Notes: generated by a model from the sequence alone, not told the origin. A DNA stretch of 8,355 nucleotides from RGIG9115 sp045648165 (GCA_045648165.1 JAZRNL010000019.1:1-8355); one strand, 5' to 3'. Numbered from the stretch's first letter, positions 1 through 7,094 are shown. Translations and numbers: made by a program.

Positions 1-1230
1 CCTGAAAAAACAGATGATTTCAATTATTTCTATCCCACAAGCGTTTTGGTTACCGGATATGACATCATCTTCTTCTGGGTTGCCAGAATGATATTCTCCG
101 CCATGGAACATACCGACAAGGAACCGTTTAAATATGTGTTCATTCACGGTCTTGTGCGTGACAGCCAGGGCAGAAAGATGAGTAAATCTCTTGGCAACGG
201 TATTGACCCCCTTGAAATAATTGACCAGTATGGTGCAGACGCACTCCGTTTCACTCTTGCAACGGGTAATGCACCGGGTAACGATATGCGTTTCTATATG
301 GAGCGAGTTGAAGCAAGCCGTAACTTTGCAAATAAGATATGGAATGCATCAAGATTTGCTCTTATGAACCTTACGGTAACAGAGAATAAGCTCCCCGATT
401 TTGAAAATCTTGAGCTCTCTGATAAGTGGATACTTTCAAAATACAATAAGGTAGTTAAATCTGTAACAGATAACCTTGATAATTTTGAGCTTGGTGTTGC
501 ACTTTCAAATCTCTATAGCTTTATCTGGGACGATTTCTGCGACTGGTATATTGAACTTGTAAAAACAAGGCTCTTTGATAAAGAAAGCGAAAGCGGAAAA
601 ACTGCTCAGTATGTTCTCACATACGTGCTTTCAAACACAATGAAGCTCCTGCATCCATTTATGCCATTTATCACAGAAGAAATCTGGCTCCATCTTCCAC
701 ACGAGGGCGAAAGCATTATGATAAGCGATTGGCCCGAGTATGATGCAAAGCTTGATTTCTCGGATGACGAAGCTAAGATGCAGCTTGTTATGGATGCGAT
801 TTCTGCGATCAGAAACCGCCGCCTTGAAATGAATGTTCCACCTTCAAAGAAAGCGAAAACAATTATTGTAACAGACAAGGCAGACGTTTTCGAAAGCGGA
901 GTATCATTCTTTGAAAAGCTGGCTTCTGCATCTGAAGTTCAGGTTGTAGGAAGCAAGGATGGAATTGATAGCGGCGCAGTGCACATCGTTGTACCGTCAG
1001 CCGAAATATTCCTGCCTATGAATGAGCTTGTAGACCGTGAAAAAGAACTTGCTCGCCTGAATGAAGAAAAGAAGCGATTAGAAGGCGAAATAAAGAGGGT
1101 AGAAGGCAAGCTTTCAAACAAAGGTTTTGTAGATAAAGCACCCCAGGCTGTAGTTGATGCAGAACGTGAAAAGGGTGAAAAGTACAAGGCAATGCTTGAA
1201 AAGGTAATGGAAACTATAAACTCACTTTAA
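1..1230 (+). CDS. valS: Valyl-tRNA synthetase, C-terminal part (5' truncated by window)
   Basis: Class Ia aminoacyl-tRNA synthetase that charges tRNA-Val with valine in the cytoplasm. The frame is open from base 1, giving 409 residues before TAA. The family is about 880 residues, so the first half, including the HIGH motif and most of the editing domain, lies upstream. Seen here: the catalytic-core stretch GYDIIFFWVARM, then the KMSKS loop (nt 175-189, fragment residues 59-63, in GRKMSKSLGN). Next comes the helical anticodon-binding domain (about residues 110-270, with WDDFCDWYIEL). The end, about residues 342-409, is a Lys/Glu-rich coiled coil typical of the ValS tRNA-binding C-terminus. The TTG/ATG codons early in the window are internal, not starts. 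A terminator hairpin follows 6 nt after the stop. The KMSKS motif plus the C-terminal coiled coil separates ValS from IleS and LeuS. Confidence 0.97.
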   Translation, partial: PEKTDDFNYFYPTSVLVTGYDIIFFWVARMIFSAMEHTDKEPFKYVFIHGLVRDSQGRKMSKSLGNGIDPLEIIDQYGADALRFTLATGNAPGNDMRFYMERVEASRNFANKIWNASRFALMNLTVTENKLPDFENLELSDKWILSKYNKVVKSVTDNLDNFELGVALSNLYSFIWDDFCDWYIELVKTRLFDKESESGKTAQYVLTYVLSNTMKLLHPFMPFITEEIWLHLPHEGESIMISDWPEYDAKLDFSDDEAKMQLVMDAISAIRNRRLEMNVPPSKKAKTIIVTDKADVFESGVSFFEKLASASEVQVVGSKDGIDSGAVHIVVPSAEIFLPMNELVDREKELARLNEEKKRLEGEIKRVEGKLSNKGFVDKAPQAVVDAEREKGEKYKAMLEKVMETINSL

Positions 1231-1236
1231 AACAAC

Positions 1237-1266
1237 AAAAAGGATTGTCCTGTGACAATCCTTTTT
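1237..1266 (+). terminator. Rho-independent terminator after valS
   Basis: A perfect 13-bp stem (1237-1249 with 1254-1266) closes a 4-nt CTGT loop. The left arm begins with five A and the right arm ends in five T, so it could work in both directions. It lies between the valS stop and the azlC start. Confidence 0.88.
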
Positions 1267-1287
1267 AACTGAAAGGTACTGAATAAA

Positions 1288-1989
1288 TTGAAAGAATATA
1301 TAAAAGGCTTAAAAGGCGGAATACCTATCTGTCTTGGTTACATATCGGTATCATTTGCTTTTGGTATAATGGCAACCCGTGGAGGGCTTTCTCTTCTGCA
1401 AGCGGTTATAATATCCCTTACGAATTTAACCAGTGCAGGTCAGTTTGCAGGTATTGATATTATAAGCGGAAACGGAGGACTTTTTGAACTTGCCCTTGCT
1501 ACATTTATAATAAATATCCGATATCTTTTAATGTCTTTATCCCTGTCTCAGAAGGTGGAGCCTGAGACAAACACAGTTAAAAGGCTTATAATGTCTTTTG
1601 GCATTACTGATGAAAACTTTGCGCTTGCAATGCAAAGACGGGATGCGGTGAGTTTCAGATATTTTCTTGGTATAATGACGCTTCCCGTAATCGGATGGAC
1701 TCTCGGGACTTTTCTTGGCGGATTTGCAGGTTCAATACTTCCGGAAAGTGTACGGCTTGCCCTGGGTATGGCAATTTATGCAATGTTTATTGCAATAATC
1801 GTGCCTCCCGCAAAAAAATCAAAGCCCATACTTTTTGTTATACTCATAGCGGTGGTAATCAGCTGTATTATAAGCATAACTCCCGTGCTTTGTAATCTTT
1901 CAGGAGGTTGGAGAGTTATAATATCCACGGTTATGGCGGCAGGTGCAGGCGCAGTTATGTATCCCGAAAAGGAGGTATACACCGTATGA
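1288..1989 (+). CDS. azlC: AzlC-family branched-chain amino acid exporter, large subunit
   Basis: Large membrane subunit of the AzlCD exporter, which moves branched-chain amino acids (and the analogue 4-azaleucine in Bacillus) out of the cell. The protein is 233 residues, normal for the family, and nearly all hydrophobic with several predicted membrane helices. Family signatures include the N-terminal GGIPICLGYISVSFAFG (residues 10-26), a TSAGQFAG stretch near residues 48-55 (canonical form AGxxQF), NIRYLLMS, and FGITDENFALA. The start is TTG at 1288, the only start before the conserved N-terminus; a weak AAAGG lies at 1272-1276. The stop overlaps the azlD start (ATGA), which indicates translational coupling. 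It follows valS by only 57 nt across a terminator, and I see no clear promoter in that gap. The link to valine metabolism is inferred from family and context; other small amino acids are possible substrates. Confidence 0.92.
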   Translation: MKEYIKGLKGGIPICLGYISVSFAFGIMATRGGLSLLQAVIISLTNLTSAGQFAGIDIISGNGGLFELALATFIINIRYLLMSLSLSQKVEPETNTVKRLIMSFGITDENFALAMQRRDAVSFRYFLGIMTLPVIGWTLGTFLGGFAGSILPESVRLALGMAIYAMFIAIIVPPAKKSKPILFVILIAVVISCIISITPVLCNLSGGWRVIISTVMAAGAGAVMYPEKEVYTV

Positions 1990-2294
1990 CAGGTTTAAAA
2001 CTTTTGGCGGCTATGGTTATTATGTCGGCGGTAACATATGTTATAAGATTTTTGCCTCTTACTTTTTTCAGAAAAAAGATTACAAACCCATACATAAAGT
2101 CTTTTCTGAATTTTGTACCGTTTGCAGTTTTAGGGGCGATGACTATCCCGGATGTGTTTTCGTCAACCGGGGGTATTCTTTCTGCGGGGGTTGGGGTTGC
2201 GGTAGCATTTATCCTTGCTTATAAAGGAAAAGGTTTGCTTACGGTTTCGCTTATTTCCTGCACAGTTGTGTATATATCAAATCTTATTCACTAA
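1986..2294 (+). CDS. azlD: AzlD-family branched-chain amino acid exporter, small subunit
   Basis: Small partner of AzlC; the two form the branched-chain amino acid export complex in the cytoplasmic membrane. The start is ATG at 1986, overlapping the azlC stop by 4 nt and preceded by a strong GGAGG at 1971-1975 (10 nt spacing). This gives 102 residues, the usual AzlD length. A longer open frame reaches upstream to 1908 but only through azlC in another frame, so I reject that start. Family marks: TYVIRFLPLTFFRKK (residues 17-31) and FVPFAVLGAMTIPD (43-56), followed by two more hydrophobic segments. The overlap and the strong internal ribosome site suggest the two subunits are made together in fixed ratio. 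No T-rich terminator follows at once; the nearest good candidate is at 2483-2510. Confidence 0.92.
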   Translation: MTGLKLLAAMVIMSAVTYVIRFLPLTFFRKKITNPYIKSFLNFVPFAVLGAMTIPDVFSSTGGILSAGVGVAVAFILAYKGKGLLTVSLISCTVVYISNLIH

Positions 2295-2325
2295 CCGGAA
2301 AACAAGGCGCTGTTTAAAAAGCCGG

Positions 2326-2358
2326 CGCACAATCCAAGGGGATGGTTAAAAATTGTGC
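2326..2358 (+). other. Hairpin downstream of azlD
   Basis: GCACAAT at 2327-2333 pairs with ATTGTGC at 2352-2358, a 7-bp stem over an 18-nt loop. No T-run follows, so it is not a standard terminator. It may be part of an azlCD 3' UTR structure or chance pairing. Confidence 0.35.
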
Positions 2359-2373
2359 AGAACGGGCGGAGTT

Positions 2374-2477
2374 ATGATTGTTTCTGTTGAATTTAGTTAC
2401 TTAAGCCATCAAAGCGAGAGTTGACATCGGGTGGATTTGCATTTGAAGAAATGATCTCTTTGTTCTTGATATTATAA
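2374..2477 (+). pseudogene. Possible frameshifted small gene or remnant
   Basis: An ATG at 2374 follows a plausible ribosome site (GCGGAG, 2366-2371) and reads 16 codons, MIVSVEFSYLSHQSES, to TGA at 2422-2424. An overlapping second frame is open from 2397 and reads on to TAA at 2475-2477, ending in ELTSGGFAFEEMISLFLIL. A terminator-like hairpin starts 5 nt after that stop. The order (ribosome site, ATG, open frame, stop, hairpin) looks like a gene of about 35 codons with one frameshift. I recognise no family, and frames this short arise by chance, so this is a low-confidence call; a non-coding RNA is an equal alternative. Confidence 0.22.
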
Positions 2478-2482
2478 AAACG

Positions 2483-2510
2483 AGCTGCCTCGATTTGTTT
2501 CGGGGCAGCT
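2483..2510 (+). terminator. Terminator-like hairpin, probably ending the azlCD transcript
   Basis: An 11-bp stem with one G-U pair (2483-2493 with 2500-2510) closes a 6-nt loop. Five A precede it and the AT-rich TTATTATAT follows; there is no pure T-run, so termination may be partial. It is the first strong GC-rich hairpin after azlD. Confidence 0.55.
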
Positions 2511-2642
2511 TATTATATGAATAAATTCGGCTATTCCGGAGCTTGGCGAGGGTCAGAATAATCTTGTAAGTATTTTTTATATACTATGCAGACCATTTTT
2601 TTGAAATTGAAGATATGCGTGAAGCATAAGATAGCTATATAA

Positions 2643-2670
2643 AAGAGAAGGTTATTAAAAGCCTTCTCTT
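2643..2670. terminator. Hairpin upstream of the mntP promoter
   Basis: A perfect 9-bp stem, AAGAGAAGG (2643-2651) with CCTTCTCTT (2662-2670), over a 10-nt loop. On the plus strand no T-run follows; on the minus strand the hairpin is followed by four T including the stem base. It ends 15 nt before the mntP -35 box and could insulate that promoter from upstream reading. Confidence 0.5.
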
Positions 2671-2685
2671 CTGCATATTATTTAA

Positions 2686-2714
2686 TTGACAACAAGTTTA
2701 TTTTGTGCTAAAAT
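2686..2714 (+). promoter_or_regulatory. SigA-type promoter for mntP
   Basis: TTGACA at 2686-2691 and TAAAAT at 2709-2714 with an ideal 17-nt spacer. The predicted start of transcription is near 2721, leaving a leader of about 26 nt before the mntP ATG. No clear MntR operator palindrome is visible by eye. Confidence 0.87.
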
Positions 2715-2746
2715 AGATGAAGTTTGAATAATATGGAGAATTGATT

Positions 2747-3325
2747 ATGACGGGATTTTTTATAACTAATATACTCCTTGGCATAGGTCTTGCTATGGAT
2801 GCTTTTTCCGTGTCTCTTGCAAACGGGCTTAATGAGCCTTGTATGAAAAAAAGAAAACTTTTTGGGATTGCGGGATTATTTGCTTTCTTTCAGGCGCTTA
2901 TGCCTATGCTTGGTTGGGTATGCGTCCATACTGTGATGGAGCATTTTAAGGCGTTTGAAAAATTCATTCCCTGGATAGCGCTTTTGCTTCTTGGATATAT
3001 TGGCGGAAAAATGCTTATTGAGGGAATAAAGAATACAGATGAATGTCCGTGTTCCCGTCGGGGAGTAGGCTTCGGAGCGCTTCTTGTTCAGGGGATTGCA
3101 ACATCTATAGATGCTCTGTCGGTGGGTTTTGCAATTGCTCATTACAATGTGTTGTTTGCTCTTGGCGCATCATTAATTATTGCGGCGGTAACTTTTGTAA
3201 TCTGCCTGGGCGGTGTGGTAATCGGGAAAACTGCAGGTACGAGTTTCTCAGGCAAGGCCGGCATACTGGGCGGCGGTATTCTTATATTCATAGGAATTGA
3301 AATATTCTTGTCAGGAGTGTTTTAA
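2747..3325 (+). CDS. mntP: MntP-family manganese efflux pump
   Basis: Inner-membrane exporter that lowers cytoplasmic Mn(II) when the metal is in excess. The protein has 192 residues, matching the family, with about six membrane helices arranged as two related halves. Signature segments are GLAMDAFSVSLANG (residues 14-27, Asp18) and GIATSIDALSVGF (116-128, Asp122), each carrying one of the conserved membrane aspartates linked to metal transport. GWVCVH (56-61) and LLLGYIGGKMLIEGIK (80-95) also fit. A short hydrophilic loop with CPC near residues 100-102 joins the halves. I chose ATG 2747, which has GGAG at 2735-2738 (8 nt spacing), over the in-frame TTG at 2741, which lies too close to it. 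The gene has its own promoter and a terminator, so it is probably monocistronic. Confidence 0.95.
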   Translation: MTGFFITNILLGIGLAMDAFSVSLANGLNEPCMKKRKLFGIAGLFAFFQALMPMLGWVCVHTVMEHFKAFEKFIPWIALLLLGYIGGKMLIEGIKNTDECPCSRRGVGFGALLVQGIATSIDALSVGFAIAHYNVLFALGASLIIAAVTFVICLGGVVIGKTAGTSFSGKAGILGGGILIFIGIEIFLSGVF

Positions 3326-3327
3326 TT

Positions 3328-3363
3328 AAAAAAACGCATTTTATTAATGAAATGCGTTTTTTT
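3328..3363. terminator. Bidirectional terminator between mntP and the AEC transporter gene
   Basis: A 14-bp perfect stem (3328-3341 with 3350-3363) over an 8-nt loop. It starts with seven A and ends in a run of nine T (3357-3365). It sits 2 nt after the mntP stop and 3 nt from the stop of the convergent minus-strand gene, so it should end both transcripts. Confidence 0.92.
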
Positions 3364-3368
3364 TTGTT

Positions 3369-4298
3369 TTATAAATTAAACACAAATCCCGACAAAAGAA
3401 CTATTATCGGTATGGTCACTCCCGAAAGGAGTGTGGAAATTGCAAAAATCTCCGATGCTCTTACTGCGTTTCTGTTATATCGTATTGCAAACAATGTAAC
3501 AATGGTAGCAGTGGGGCACGCTGCGGCTATCATATTGGTGGTGAAAATAACCTCCGACGGTACGGGCAGAAGCTTAAACACCGCCACCACGACCACAGGA
3601 ACTATAATCAGCCTAAGAGCCACAGGAAACATAACATTAGGCTCTTTAAGCGCTTTTAAAAGGTGTGACTCCGCTATAGTAGCACCTGCCACAAGCATTG
3701 CAAGAGGAGTGTTCATCATCTTTACATAGTCAAGGCCCGATGCAACTATCTTAGGAAGCTTAATTCCCGTTACGAATAAAAGCAGTCCCAAAGCCACAGC
3801 AATTATAGTGGGGTTTTTCATTACCTTAAGAAGCCCTTTAAAGCTTTTTTCGTCAGTTGCAAGCATTATACCGTGGGTCCAGGCAAAAGCGTTAAAAAGT
3901 ATAATGTATGAAGAAAGGTACAAAACTCCCTCGGCACCGAAAATCGCTTCAATAAGGGGAATTCCCATAAAAGCACAGTTGGTATATCCTACACACATTC
4001 TGCACATACGAAAGTTATCAGTTTTTTCTTTAATGCAGATTTTTGCAATTAATATTCCCAGTATGATAGATACTGCGGAAAGAAGAAACGACCACAGTAT
4101 TCCTTCCATAACTTGAGGAGTAACATCTATCTGGTACGACATTATTACGATTGATGGAATAACTATTGTAAGCAATACTTCTGATAGCTGTTTTCTTCCG
4201 GTTTCGTTTATTATATTTATTTTGAATAAAATGTAGCCAATTAGTATGATAAGGAACATTATCCCTATTTGCTCGAACAATAAAAATGCATATTCCAT
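3369..4298 (-). CDS. AEC-family (auxin efflux carrier-like) permease
   Basis: Membrane protein of the Mem_trans/AEC family (Pfam PF03547), secondary carriers that in bacteria move small organic acids such as malate or malonate; the substrate here cannot be told from sequence. It has 309 residues, the normal length, and about ten hydrophobic helices in two halves around a hydrophilic segment near the middle. Recognisable stretches include IGYILFKINIINETGRKQLSEVLLTIVIP near the N-terminus (split here as residues about 20-48), the MCVGYTNCAFMGIPL segment, and NPTIIAVALGLLL at the start of the second half. The ATG at 4298 lies 12 nt after the typA stop, with AAGG overlapping that stop as a modest ribosome site. 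It is therefore probably cotranscribed with typA and has no promoter of its own. Family assignment is firm; function is not. Confidence 0.88.
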   Translation of the reverse strand: MEYAFLLFEQIGIMFLIILIGYILFKINIINETGRKQLSEVLLTIVIPSIVIMSYQIDVTPQVMEGILWSFLLSAVSIILGILIAKICIKEKTDNFRMCRMCVGYTNCAFMGIPLIEAIFGAEGVLYLSSYIILFNAFAWTHGIMLATDEKSFKGLLKVMKNPTIIAVALGLLLFVTGIKLPKIVASGLDYVKMMNTPLAMLVAGATIAESHLLKALKEPNVMFPVALRLIIVPVVVVAVFKLLPVPSEVIFTTNMIAAACPTATIVTLFAIRYNRNAVRASEIFAISTLLSGVTIPIIVLLSGFVFNL

Positions 4299-4310
4299 AA
4301 CCTGGGTACC

Positions 4311-6134
4311 TTACTTTCTTGCTCTTGCTTTTGCTCTTAAATCTGTTTTGAGAATACGTTTTCTCATACGAAGATTTTCGGGAGTTACTTCCAGAAGCTC
4401 GTCATCTGCAAGAAACTCAAGGCATTGCTCAAGGCTGAAAAGTCTTGGCGGCACAAGGCGGAGAGCGTCGTCGGAGCCGGAAGCTCTTGTGTTTGTTGCG
4501 TGCTTTTTCTTACACACGTTAACCACCACATCCTCAAGACGTGCATTTTCGCCTACTATCATACCCTCGTAAACCTTTACGCCGGGACCTATGAAAAGAG
4601 TTCCTCTCTCCTGGGCATTATAAAGACCGTAGGTTATAGTTTCTCCGTCCTCCCAGGCAATAAGTGCGCCTCGTGTTCTGCCCTGAATATCGCCTTTGTA
4701 AGGCTCATACGTTTCAAGTATGCTATTTACAATTCCCGTTCCCTTTGTGGCTGTTAAAAGCTCATTTCGGTAGCCGATAAGGCCTCGGGAGGGGATTAAA
4801 AATTCAATTCGTGTATAATTCTGGGCAGTAGGTGACATATTGGTCATTTCACCTTTACGGTTAATTACACTGTCCATTACAACTCCTGTGTATTCATCGG
4901 GCACGTCCACCGTAAGCCTTTCAATGGGCTCGCAGAGAACGTCGTCTATTTTTTTATAGATTACAACAGGGTTTGAAACCTGGAATTCGTATCCTTCCCG
5001 GCGCATATTTTCTATAAGGACGGAAAGATGAAGCTCGCCTCTTCCCGATACTGTGAAGGCTTCTGTTGTGTCTGTCTCCGCCACTCTCAGAGCTACATTT
5101 GAGTCAAGCTCTCTAAAAAGTCTGTCACGAAGATGACGTGATGTTACGAACTTACCTTCCTTGCCTGCAAATGGGCTGTCATTTACGCTGAATGTCATAG
5201 ACAACACGGGCTCATCTATCTTAACAAAGGGCAATGGGTCGATGTTGTCGGGAGAGCACAATGTTTCACCTATGTTTATATCCGCCATTCCCGAAATTGC
5301 AACCATATCTCCTGCACCAACGGTGTCGCATACGCCTTTGTTAAGTCCCTCAAAGGTGTAGAGCTTTGTAGCCTTGCCATAATCCACTTTTCCCGCCTCA
5401 CGGCAGATGGCAACTCTGTCTCCTGTTGATATGCTGCCTCTCTGGATTTTTCCTACTGCAATTCTGCCGGTGTATTCATCATAATCAATATTTGATACAA
5501 GCATCTGGAAATGGCCGTTATCGTCGCAGTCGGGGCAGGGGATTGCATTTACAATAAGCTCAAAAAGCTCTGTAAGGTCGGTGTTCGGCTGCTCTGGATT
5601 ATATTCCGCTGTTGCCCAACCGTCTCTGCCTGATGCGTAAATTACGGGAGTGTCAAGCTGCTCTTCTGTTGCGCCGAGGTCAATGAAAAGTTCAAGTACT
5701 TCGTCTACTACCTCATAGGGGCGGGCATTGGGGCGGTCAACCTTGTTCACAACTATAATAGGCTGAAGGTTCAGGGCGAGGGCTTTTGATAATACAAATC
5801 TTGTTTGTGGCATACAGCCTTCAAAAGCATCAACTAAGAGCAGTACGCCGTCAACCATTTCAAGCCCACGTTCCACCTCGCCGCCGAAATCCGCGTGGCC
5901 GGGTGTGTCAATTATATTAATCTTTGTTCCTTTATAATAAAGTGAAGTATTTTTTGCAAGTATTGTAATACCTCTTTCACGTTCAAGGTCGTTTGAGTCC
6001 ATAACTCTTTCGTCAACCTTTTCATTTTCACGAAATGTGCCGCTTTGTGCAAGCATAGCATCAACAAGTGTTGTTTTGCCGTGGTCAACGTGAGCAATTA
6101 TTGCGATGTTTCTTATGTTTTCTCTTTTCGTCAT
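4311..6134 (-). CDS. typA: Ribosome-associated translational GTPase TypA/BipA
   Basis: EF-G-like GTPase that binds the ribosome and supports 50S assembly and growth under stress or low temperature. It has 607 residues, full length for the family. G motifs in the N-terminal domain: P-loop AHVDHGKT (residues 14-21), switch I RERGITI (52-58), DTPGH (76-80), NKVD (130-133) and ASG (167-169). An EF-Tu-like beta-barrel domain 2 (about 205-295), EF-G III/V-like domains and the TypA-specific C-terminal domain follow. That last domain replaces EF-G domain IV and separates TypA from EF-G and LepA. The tail is very basic (KTDLRAKARARK). The start at 6134 has GGAGA 9 nt upstream and an SigA-type promoter at 6171-6199. 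An AEC permease gene follows after 12 nt on the same strand. Confidence 0.98.
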   Translation of the reverse strand: MTKRENIRNIAIIAHVDHGKTTLVDAMLAQSGTFRENEKVDERVMDSNDLERERGITILAKNTSLYYKGTKINIIDTPGHADFGGEVERGLEMVDGVLLLVDAFEGCMPQTRFVLSKALALNLQPIIVVNKVDRPNARPYEVVDEVLELFIDLGATEEQLDTPVIYASGRDGWATAEYNPEQPNTDLTELFELIVNAIPCPDCDDNGHFQMLVSNIDYDEYTGRIAVGKIQRGSISTGDRVAICREAGKVDYGKATKLYTFEGLNKGVCDTVGAGDMVAISGMADINIGETLCSPDNIDPLPFVKIDEPVLSMTFSVNDSPFAGKEGKFVTSRHLRDRLFRELDSNVALRVAETDTTEAFTVSGRGELHLSVLIENMRREGYEFQVSNPVVIYKKIDDVLCEPIERLTVDVPDEYTGVVMDSVINRKGEMTNMSPTAQNYTRIEFLIPSRGLIGYRNELLTATKGTGIVNSILETYEPYKGDIQGRTRGALIAWEDGETITYGLYNAQERGTLFIGPGVKVYEGMIVGENARLEDVVVNVCKKKHATNTRASGSDDALRLVPPRLFSLEQCLEFLADDELLEVTPENLRMRKRILKTDLRAKARARK

Positions 6135-6170
6135 AAAACCTGATCTCCGTTTCGTTTTTGCATAAAAAAT

Positions 6171-6199
6171 ATTATATAGCGTAAGCTCCTATTTTACAA
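6171..6199 (-). promoter_or_regulatory. SigA-type promoter for typA
   Basis: On the minus strand, TTGTAA (6199-6194) and a perfect TATAAT (6176-6171) with a 17-nt spacer. Transcription would start near 6164, giving a leader of about 30 nt before the typA ATG. It probably also drives the downstream AEC gene. Confidence 0.8.
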
Positions 6200-6257
6200 G
6201 TGGGTTTTCAAAATTACGTATTTTTTGTATGTTTTTTGAGTGTTTCATTTTTTTGTG

Positions 6258-6980
6258 TTATACATATTGCAATATGAAACCTGCAAGCCATATCAATATA
6301 AGATGGAGGGGATAGAAGATGTAAAAACCGTACTTAAATTTTTTAACCCCCGCCTCGCCGTTATAAAGTGCAAGAAGGGGAACTGCCATAAGGCTCCAGA
6401 TCTGAATATTGGCAATCCCCATTTTAAGGGCGAGGAGAATAAGTCCTGCGGAGAAGGAAAGAAGCCGAACATCTTTTTTGTCGCCGCCCTCAAACATTGA
6501 GGCAAACACAGGCACAAGCACTCCATAAAAGCCATACTCAACGTGGTATACCCTGTTTATAGCCCAGACTGCCCCAATGAAGGCTATAAAGACAATGGCA
6601 GAAAAAAGAGCCTTAAATGCGCTTTTTGATGCAAGTTCCTTTTTTGCCCATTGCAGGGTATAAATCGAAATAACCGACAGTGAAAATGTAAGGAATATAT
6701 TCCCGTATTGCTCCTTAAAAACAATAAAATAAACTATATCAAACAAAATGCCGGGGATAAGGAGAAGCAAAAACCTCTTCATCTTATTCCTGGTATAAGC
6801 ACAGCCCTCAGCAATAAAATATGCAAAAACAGGGTAAGCAATCCGCCCTGCGATGCGAAACCATATTATCCTGGGGAAAAGGTATGCTCCCATGTGGTCT
6901 ATTGTCATAAAAATACAAGCAATAAGCTTTAAAAAAGAAGCAGAAAAACCGCCGTTCTTATTTGTTTGTAATGTATTCAT
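6258..6980 (-). CDS. TraX-family integral membrane protein
   Basis: Member of the TraX family (Pfam PF05857). The founding member is the F-plasmid protein that acetylates pilin, but most Firmicutes copies are chromosomal with no conjugation genes nearby, as here. The 240-residue protein has a short hydrophilic N-terminus and about seven or eight hydrophobic helices. Signatures: KLIACIFMTIDHMGAYLFP (residues 18-36, with the TIDH motif at 26-29), RIAGRIAYPVFAYFIAEG (42-59), YTRNKMKR (62-69), and YIFYPLHLILIWL near the C-terminus. The conserved His and Arg fit an acyltransferase-like role, which is inference. The start ATG at 6980 has GGAGG 8 nt upstream and a consensus promoter. No clear terminator is visible between its stop and the typA promoter. 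Confidence 0.88.
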   Translation of the reverse strand: MNTLQTNKNGGFSASFLKLIACIFMTIDHMGAYLFPRIIWFRIAGRIAYPVFAYFIAEGCAYTRNKMKRFLLLLIPGILFDIVYFIVFKEQYGNIFLTFSLSVISIYTLQWAKKELASKSAFKALFSAIVFIAFIGAVWAINRVYHVEYGFYGVLVPVFASMFEGGDKKDVRLLSFSAGLILLALKMGIANIQIWSLMAVPLLALYNGEAGVKKFKYGFYIFYPLHLILIWLAGFILQYV

Positions 6981-7009
6981 ATTCTAAACCTCCGTGAATA
7001 TTTACACAT

Positions 7010-7038
7010 ATTATATCAATTAAATATAACACTGTCAA
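7010..7038 (-). promoter_or_regulatory. Full-consensus SigA promoter for the TraX-family gene
   Basis: On the minus strand, TTGACA (7038-7033) and TATAAT (7015-7010) with exactly 17 nt between: a 12/12 match at ideal spacing. The -35 box begins 10 nt beyond the T-run of the rnpB terminator. The leader to the ATG is about 23 nt. Confidence 0.9.
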
Positions 7039-7048
7039 CTTCAGACAT

Positions 7049-7085
7049 AAAAAAGAGTGTTGCTCTCAGCAACACTGCTTTTTTT
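7049..7085 (-). terminator. Terminator of rnpB (bidirectional)
   Basis: A perfect 9-bp stem, AGTGTTGCT (7056-7064) with AGCAACACT (7068-7076), over a 3-nt loop. On the minus strand it is followed by C and six T (7054-7049), ending the rnpB transcript. On the plus strand GC and seven T follow, so it could also work that way. Confidence 0.9.
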
Positions 7086-7094
7086 GTTAAATGG

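Larger units (their letters stand above)
2295..2685. other. Intergenic region between azlD and the mntP promoter; no convincing gene
   Basis: This stretch of about 390 nt has no open frame of normal gene size on either strand. It holds a hairpin at 2326-2358, a possible micro-ORF or frameshifted small gene at 2374-2477, a terminator-like hairpin at 2483-2510, and a second strong hairpin at 2643-2670. The remainder (about 2515-2640) is AT-rich with only weak pairing. I looked for the conserved elements of the yybP-ykoY manganese riboswitch, expected near mntP in many Clostridia, and did not see them. It could be the long 3' UTR of azlCD, a small RNA locus, or the scar of a lost gene. Confidence 0.6.

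Noticed and set aside
606..1187. Minus-strand open frames within valS
   Set aside because: They are low-complexity antisense shadows of the clearly coding valS frame, with no ribosome sites or family features.
1908..1985. Upstream extension of azlD
   Set aside because: This part overlaps azlC in another frame and lacks a ribosome site; ATG 1986 has GGAGG at proper spacing and begins at the family N-terminus.
2421..2448. TTGACA at 2421-2426 as a promoter -35 box
   Set aside because: No acceptable -10 box lies 16-18 nt downstream (TGAAGA at 17 nt).
6258..6980. TraX as a sign of a conjugative element
   Set aside because: No relaxase, type IV secretion, integrase or attachment site is present, the neighbours are housekeeping genes, and chromosomal TraX-family proteins are common in Firmicutes.
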